Assembly (NCBI GenBank): GCA_009602725.1
Contig: WELB01000033.1
Location: 668,495 to 732,494 of the forward strand
Origin: Spirogloea muscicola
Lineage: Eukaryota; Streptophyta; Zygnematophyceae; Spirogloeales; Spirogloeaceae
DNA length: 64,000 bases
Reading direction: 5' to 3'
Shown here: positions 58,506-64,000 of the stretch, piece by piece
Position numbering within the stretch: position 1 is the first letter of the stretch
How the letters are laid out: each line of letters opens with the position of its first letter
Program-made: the position numbers and the translations under genes
The notes under the pieces: generated by a model
What the model saw: the letters and a program-made list of their open reading frames with translations, nothing else
Databases searched by the model: none
Told to the model about the DNA's origin: nothing

Positions 58506-60164
58506 CGCATTTCCTGGCCCGGCGCGCCCGCCGACATCCCGTACTGCATGCCACGTGGGACTTGGGAATGTGCCACGTGGATGCCGCTTCAGATCTGCCG
58601 TCCGTACGCCGCCGCCGGGACCGGCTGTTGTGAAGCGCCCAGCATCACGTGTGAGCCTCTCCCCCGAGCTTGCCCATCTTGCCATCACCGCCTCGGCTAT
58701 GGCCACAGCCCAGCGATGCACTGCGGCGGACCGGGAGCGGCGAGGTGGAGACGCTGCGCACCCAGACGGGCACTCGCTGAGGGGATCCTCCAGCGGGCGG
58801 GCTTCTCTGCTGCCCTGGCTCACAACCGCGCTCTCAAGGCCACTGCCGCGGCGTCCTCGTGCCAGCCTACGCTGAGCGACACCACACTGGTCGGCAGCCC
58901 GGGGGACGTGTTGGCAGCCACCGCCACGCTACGGCAACAGCTGGCCGCCTCTCGGCTTGTCCATCAGGGCTGGGATGTGCGCCGGATTCTCGCCCGCGCC
59001 TGCAGGCCAGCGTACCTCGGCAGCCAGGCACAGGTCACCGCGTCGGTGTCACAGCGCTGCCTCCTCGATGGGCGGCCTACGTTGCAGCAGGCGGTGACGG
59101 AAGTGGAGACCGGTTCGCTGCCCTTTCAAGTGGCGCTACGCTCGGCTCACCACGCGTTACTCGCCGAGCAAGCGGCCCTGGCAGGGAGCGCGGTCCCCTT
59201 GCGCACTTATCCCACTCCGCCGACTTGCGGACGCAGGCGCGGTACATGGCCGAGCTCGACAAGGCGGCCACGCTGGAGTTACTCCCCCAGACAGACGTGC
59301 GCGGGCATGCCCGGCTGCGGTCGGCATCCTCCCCTGGCCCGGCCGCCTGGCTCTCCGCTCTTCCGCTCTATGACGCACTGCGGATGTGGGACGAGATCTT
59401 CCTACGGCGGTCCATAGCCTGGGACTTCCACCGCCCTGTCTTCTGAGAGTGCTGCAGTGTGAGTGCGCGAAATGGTCAGCGGATCCAGCGGAGCTGGAGG
59501 CACACGTCCTTCGCTGCGCAACTGGAGGCGAGCGCACTGCTGCCATTGACCTCCTCAGGGATGCCATGCTCGGCATTCTCCTGGAGGCTGGGTACACTGT
59601 GGCGCTGGAGAATACGTCCATCATGCCTATCCTGCAAAGGCCGATGGACTCGACACTCGGCGGGTCGACCCGGTGGCCACCACGCCGGGTGGCGGCCCGC
59701 GCGTTATAGCCGACGTTGTCACCACTGATGGGGTGGACCGTTCCAGTCCGGGGCTTTCTGCCTCGAGGGCTGGCCATGCTGCGGCAAACGCGGCTGGCAG
59801 CAAGGCGACGAAGTACGTAGTTCGTACCCTTGGCCGTGGATGTGCACGGGGCTTTTGGGTCCCAGTGGCTCGACATGTTGCCCAATCTGCACGACGCATT
59901 GAGTCCCGCAGCGAGCTGAGCAGGCTGACTTCAACGCCGCTGGCTCGCTAGGTCAGGTCCATCGATTGCGCCTCTCTATGTCCCTCCACCGGTCCATGGC
60001 CCACGCCTTGCACCTGCGTGCCGGCCGTGCTCTAGCTGCAGCCTCTGGCTCACGTCATAGGGACTGCTTTCCGGCTGCTAGTCTTCGGACTTACGGCTCC
60101 TCACTCGTGGTTACTAAGTGATCCATCCTACTATCCTCAATGGGCGAGCCCTTTCTACCCAAGC
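58506..60164 (+). mobile_element. LINE fragment of 1.6 kb reaching upstream of the RLE domain
   Basis: Plus strand, several frames. CPSCHHRLGYGHSPAMHCGG (58650-58740) looks like an extra Cys/His segment; then AVTEVETGSLPFQVALRSAH, LALPLYDALR-like sequence, LLRVLQC and the knuckle CECAKWSADPAELEAHVLRC, RTAAIDLLRDAMLGILLEAG, then ATTPGGGPRVIADVVTTDGV, then SMAHALHLRAGRALAAASGS and a shifted SDLRLLTRGY. The tail is reduced to TCAATGGGCGAGCCCTTTC at about 60135-60160. At least four frame changes. It sits between the tandem receptor kinases. Confidence 0.8.
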
Positions 60165-60261
60165 CCTGAGACAGCGCTTTTGGCCCCTTAGGACTCTGTC
60201 AATTATTTCATTTTCGGGCTGGCTGTTCACAGCCTCGCCCCCTTTGGGAGTAGTCACTTCA
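60165..60261 (+). mobile_element. LINE tail, type 4
   Basis: GGCCCCTTAGGACTCTGTC, the hairpin GGGCTGGCTGTTCACAGCC, GCCCCCTTTGGGAGTAGTC. Confidence 0.7.
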
Positions 60262-60895
60262 TTTCTGGAAGACACGTCTGTCATGCCCATCCAGCTGTTG
60301 CCTGACGGTCGTTTCCATACACGGTGCGCTGACCTGATCGCCATCCTGCCCAGAGGGGGTCCACGCATCATCGTCACTACCGACTCCGTCGACTCCGCCA
60401 ATCCCATCAAACCGGCGACGGAAGCAGGGCACGCGGTTGGCAAGGCTGCTAAGCAGGGAAAGAGCGCACATCTGCAGATGAGCCTGCCTTTGATGAGGTT
60501 GTAGCGCTGACGATGGTCGTGCACGGAGCATTCCGCTTGCACAGCGGGCAGTCGATCGTCGGCAGGACAGCAAGGTGAGCTGCCCGGCTTTGTAGCCGCC
60601 AGGTCGCTTACCCAGGTGCTCGGCATGCGTTTGTCCATCTCCTTCCAAATTTCCCAGGCTCACGCAGTGCACTTGCTTGGCTGCTACTTCTGGGTCTCAT
60701 CTGGGTGCCTCTTTTCCAGCTACAAGTTACTCCGATGTGCGGCTGCTGACTCGGGGGTACTAAGCTCCCACTCGCTGTGGTCTCTTGCATAGCTGTGTGG
60801 TTTTTGGCGCCTTTTGGACCTTTGAACCGTGTTCGTGTTTTCTGGGCTGGCTTTTCAGCCCCACCCCTTTTGGAAGAGCCCACTTCCTATCACTG
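60262..60895 (+). mobile_element. LINE 3' part with RLE core (C-terminus SDVRLLTRGY)
   Basis: Plus strand: TSVMPIQLLPDGRFHTRCAD, LIAILPRGGPRIIVTT, ATEAGHAVGKAAKQ, then decayed sequence, and a stop at about 60763 after SDVRLLTRGY. The tail has GGCGCCTTTTGGACC, GGGCTGGCTTTTCAGCCCC, TTTTGGAAGAGCC. The first catalytic Asp (RCAD) is kept; the second lies in a changed VVTTD stretch. Confidence 0.75.
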
Positions 60896-61112
60896 CCCGG
60901 GGGGGGGGCTGGTTGCAGGCCACCTTGCGTTCCAAGCCTGCAAAACTCTCCTCAAAGACCACTGCCTACAGACAACGTCAATGATGCAGTAGCCAGGCAA
61001 CCGAACCATACCCGTACCCTCTACTTGAGCTGCGCTACACGAGTTTGACGACCACGAAAGCGTCTTACTGGAGGGCCACGTTCATCCTTCTGAGAATGCG
61101 GCACGGCAGTGG

Positions 61113-64000
61113 TTAGGCCGGCCGAGCCCCAAAGCTGCGAAGGTCCTCCAGGAGCTGGACGACTTGGCCCATTGATGGCCGCGAGGAAGGAGCCTGCCGG
61201 GTGCACGCCAGCCCCACCTTGAGCATGCCCAACATTTCGTCTGCTAGCTCACCGCTCTGCGGCCCAGCCACGGGGACAAACCCATTGGCTGCCACGAATT
61301 GCAGTAGCAAGGGGTCGAGAAAGGCAGTCAGGGGCGCTCCCTCCCGCAGCAGGCGATTGACCCAGTGCACCAAGCTGCCATCACTTTCTGCTGCGGCAAA
61401 CCGCGAGTCGGTGGGCTTGCACCCAGTAACAAGTCGCAGCAGCACAATGCCGAAGCTGAAGACGTCTGTCTTCTCATTTACCTGGCCTCTCTGGGCATGT
61501 TCTGGAGCAAGGTACCCGACTGTACCTGAATTTGCAGCAACAAAAACGCTTGAGCGTGCAGCTACCTCAGAAGAATTCAATTGTGCAATATGGGATTCAG
61601 TTTGTGCAAGTATTAGCATGATAGAATGTCAACGGAAGCAGGTAACACTTCACCTCACCAGCCACTGCCGTGCTCATGTGCGTGTCTGTCAGATCGAAAA
61701 GCTTGGCGAGGCCAAAGTCGGCAACACGAGCCTCGCCGTCTTCAGTGAGCAGGATGTTTGCCGGCTTAATGTCACGTTGCACCACTCTAGGTGTGCACTC
61801 CTCGTGCAAGTACCTGTGGAAGGTTGTTGAAGTGTCACGTATGCCTGCAGTGTACACGTTCAGCAATACTAAATGCTGGGGGAGTGTATCTTGACAATGG
61901 AAGACACAGAGTTGATGTTGGAAATGACATCCTAGCATTAGCTCCCCACCTGAGGCCGCGAGCAGCACCTAGTGCGACTCTGCAGCGGAATGTCCAGGGC
62001 TCCATCATGGCCAGTCCGGGGGACACTGTGTCGAGTGCGTCCTCCAGGCTGCCGCCACTCATGAAATCGTATACGATCAGGAGCTCTTTGGTGGCCGACG
62101 GGCCAGAGCTGGCATAGTAGCCTCGCAGCGAAACCAAGTTAATGTGTTTGATGCCGCCAAGCGTCTCCACCTCCGCCAGAAACTCCTTGTGCCCCTGCCC
62201 TGCACCCGTCACCAGCTTTTTGACGGCCAGCGCCAGGCCCGAAGGCAGGATTGCCCTGCAATGATGAGGTGTCACGAGGTGATTGACCTAAACTTCAGGA
62301 AGAGATCTAGACGTCAGCCAAGGGATTCTGAACAGCGACAGCGCCTGTAGCTCAAAGCTATCAAGCAGGGTACACTCGATGAGGACCTCTGAGATAAGAG
62401 CTCATTTGTACACGGAGCCGAACCCGCCGCGACCGATGAGGTGTGCCTCACTGAAGTTGTCCGTGGCAGTAAGGAGGTCGTCCATGGTGAACTGGCTCTT
62501 GCCCTGGCCAAGGAAGAGCACCAGGCCTGTCCTGGGCGAGCTCCCATGGAGCCCGCCCGAGCCGCCCTGTGAATGCCGGAGTGCACGGGGCGTCCACAAA
62601 CAAGGTTGGAGAAGTGGGAACAAAAACGCATCGTTGCTACCGTGCTTCAGCCTCAGGACAACAAGGACCAGTGCCACGGCCACTGCTGCTGCACCAGTGA
62701 CAATGACAACAACTACCCACGTGGAGATGCTTGAAGATTTGGACTTCATGGGGGCACATGGTGGAAGAGGCCCCCCGCACAGGCCCGCGTTCCAGCATAG
62801 CTGGTGGCCTTGAAGGCCGTGAAGGTGCCCACAGTAGGTACGGCACCGCTGAGGTTGTTGTAGGAGACGTTGAAGTAGGTGAGGGTGGTGATATTGCCAA
62901 GAGCGCTAGGAATTACCCCATCCAGCTCGTTGGTGGAGAGGTCAAGGGCCTGCAGGAAGGGCAGCTGGCCAAGAGTCGCCGGGATGGGGCCAAACAATCT
63001 GTTGGCATGCACCGACAGGCGCCGCAGATTCACCAGGCTACCGAGACTTGCTGGCACTGTGCCTGACAGCTGCGGGAGATATACAGGAGCGTGCTGAGCC
63101 CTCTTGTTCTTCCTTTCAGGTGTTGTCAGCGAGGAAGTCGAGCATATTGGAGCTCACTGGAGTATGCACAACAGCTTTGTCGGCATACGTGCATTGCAGG
63201 GCTGGAGCTCACTTGATTGTTGTCGAGCTGGAGATACTGCAGGTTGGTAAGATTGCTGAGGTCGGGTGGGAGCAGCCCGCTGAAAGCATTGCCAGACAGA
63301 TTCAGGCTGTACAACGTGCTGTAAAGGCCACTACCAGCGGGGATGATGTCTCCGAGCAAGTTGCCAGAGAGGTCCAGCACCACCAAGTTGGGCCCGGCCA
63401 GAACCGCGGAGGGCAGGCTGCCAGAGAGCGTGTTGTTGCTGAGATCAAGTGCAGACAAAAGTCGAAGGCGTGCAAGCGCAGCCGGGATGGTGCCAGACAG
63501 TCGATTGTTTTCGAGGTACAGTGAGCTGAGGCGCGAGCAGTTGGCAAGCTCCGTCGGGATCAAGCCGCTCAGGGCGTTGTTCCTCAAGGAGAGATACTGC
63601 AACTGCTTCAGAGCTCCGAGCTCATGCGGGATGCCCCCACCAAGTCGTTTGGCAGTGAGTTCTAGGCCCTGCAGATTGTGAAGTGTTCCAAGCTCCCGAG
63701 GTATTGGACCCGTCAGCTCGTTGTCCGCCAGGGCGATGAATTGCAGCGAGTGCGGACCACTAAAGCTTGCTGGGATACTCCCATTGAGCTGATTGAAGGA
63801 GAAATCGAGGCGCTGCAGCGCGACCAGGCTGCCGAGGGCTGCCGGGATCGCCCCTGTGAGCGTATTGTTGTAGAGGTACATGACCTGGAGACGGTGAAGC
63901 GTCCCAAGGCTTGCTGGGATGCTGCCCGTGAGCCGATTGTTGTACAGCCGCAGGGCGGTCAGTGCCGAGAGTTGGCCGAGCTCTGGCGGAATGCTGCCAG
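61113..64000 (-). pseudogene. LRR receptor-like kinase C, tandem copy, probably broken; runs off the window
   Basis: Minus-strand exons: >64000-63213 (LRR), 63069-62406, 62255-61950, 61813-61659, 61525-61113. Exon lengths 3-5 (306, 155, 413) equal those of B. About 11 LRRs are visible, then a span (VVVVIVTGAAAVAVALVLVV) and kinase GRGGFGSVY, LAVKK, DFGLA. Differences from B: one base fewer near 62788 shifts the frame between SYAGT and MKSKSS; the donor after SVYK reads AT (reverse complement of 62404-62405) where B has GT; the catalytic loop reads [10 protein letters not shown] (His to Gln) where B has [10 protein letters not shown]. The LRR exon itself is open to the window edge. I infer decay, though an assembly error could explain the single-base change. 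Confidence 0.8.

Overview
The window is eukaryotic nuclear DNA from the green lineage, most likely a streptophyte (a charophyte-grade alga, or less likely a bryophyte or lycophyte). Reasons: the first gene is a cellulose synthase-like C glucan synthase almost alignable to land-plant CSLC; three plant-type LRR receptor kinases and a plant-type GH28 polygalacturonase follow; genes are split by many short GT-AG (and some GC-AG) introns; exons are GC-rich. The species is inference, not something I can read directly. One 118-base N gap (23118-23235) and four isolated single Ns (40787, 45930, 49396, 58056) mark assembly joins.

Layout. 132-5018 (+): complete 14-exon CSLC gene. 5019-22600: no host gene; a graveyard of 5'-truncated LINE copies, many reduced to their 3' tail, plus two solo LTRs, nested in each other. 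23236-28091 (+): LRR receptor kinase A, 5' end lost in the gap. 28100-40390: second LINE-rich stretch, including the one copy that keeps zinc finger, reverse transcriptase and endonuclease regions (37175-40240, -). 40865-42874 (+): membrane-anchored cyclophilin-like protein. 43400-46442 (-): secreted polygalacturonase with His/Met- and Pro-rich N-terminus. 47100-48670: more LINE tails. 49803-52582 (+): secreted DUF1254/DUF1214 protein. 54050-57770 (-) and 61113->64000 (-): tandem LRR receptor kinase paralogues B and C, both damaged, with LINE copies between them.

The LINEs are of the restriction-like-endonuclease (RLE) kind: N-terminal C2H2 finger, RT with YADD, then a Cys/His knuckle and a nuclease core (RxD-x14-D). 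I call the 3' ends by tail type. Type 1: protein ends SDLRLLSRGY, tail ends in a GGGCTGG..CCAGCCC hairpin then ATGGGCGAGCACTTTCTTC. Type 2: ends SDLLLLTRGY, near-identical hairpin and terminus. Type 3: ends SDLHLLTRGY, terminus CAATCTGGCCGCGCTTTC. Types 4 and 5: hairpin GGGCTGGCYTYTCACAGCC, other termini. Type 6: ends SDLYVLTRGY, tail with GGCCATTTGGCC and CTAATACACGA. Type 7: ends SDLFVLTRGY. None has a poly(A) tail. The shared hairpin, the shared C-terminal motif and repeated insertion of tails into older tails are the most unusual things here.

Three host genes (CSLC, polygalacturonase, receptor kinases) concern the cell wall or cell surface, but nothing shows that they act together.
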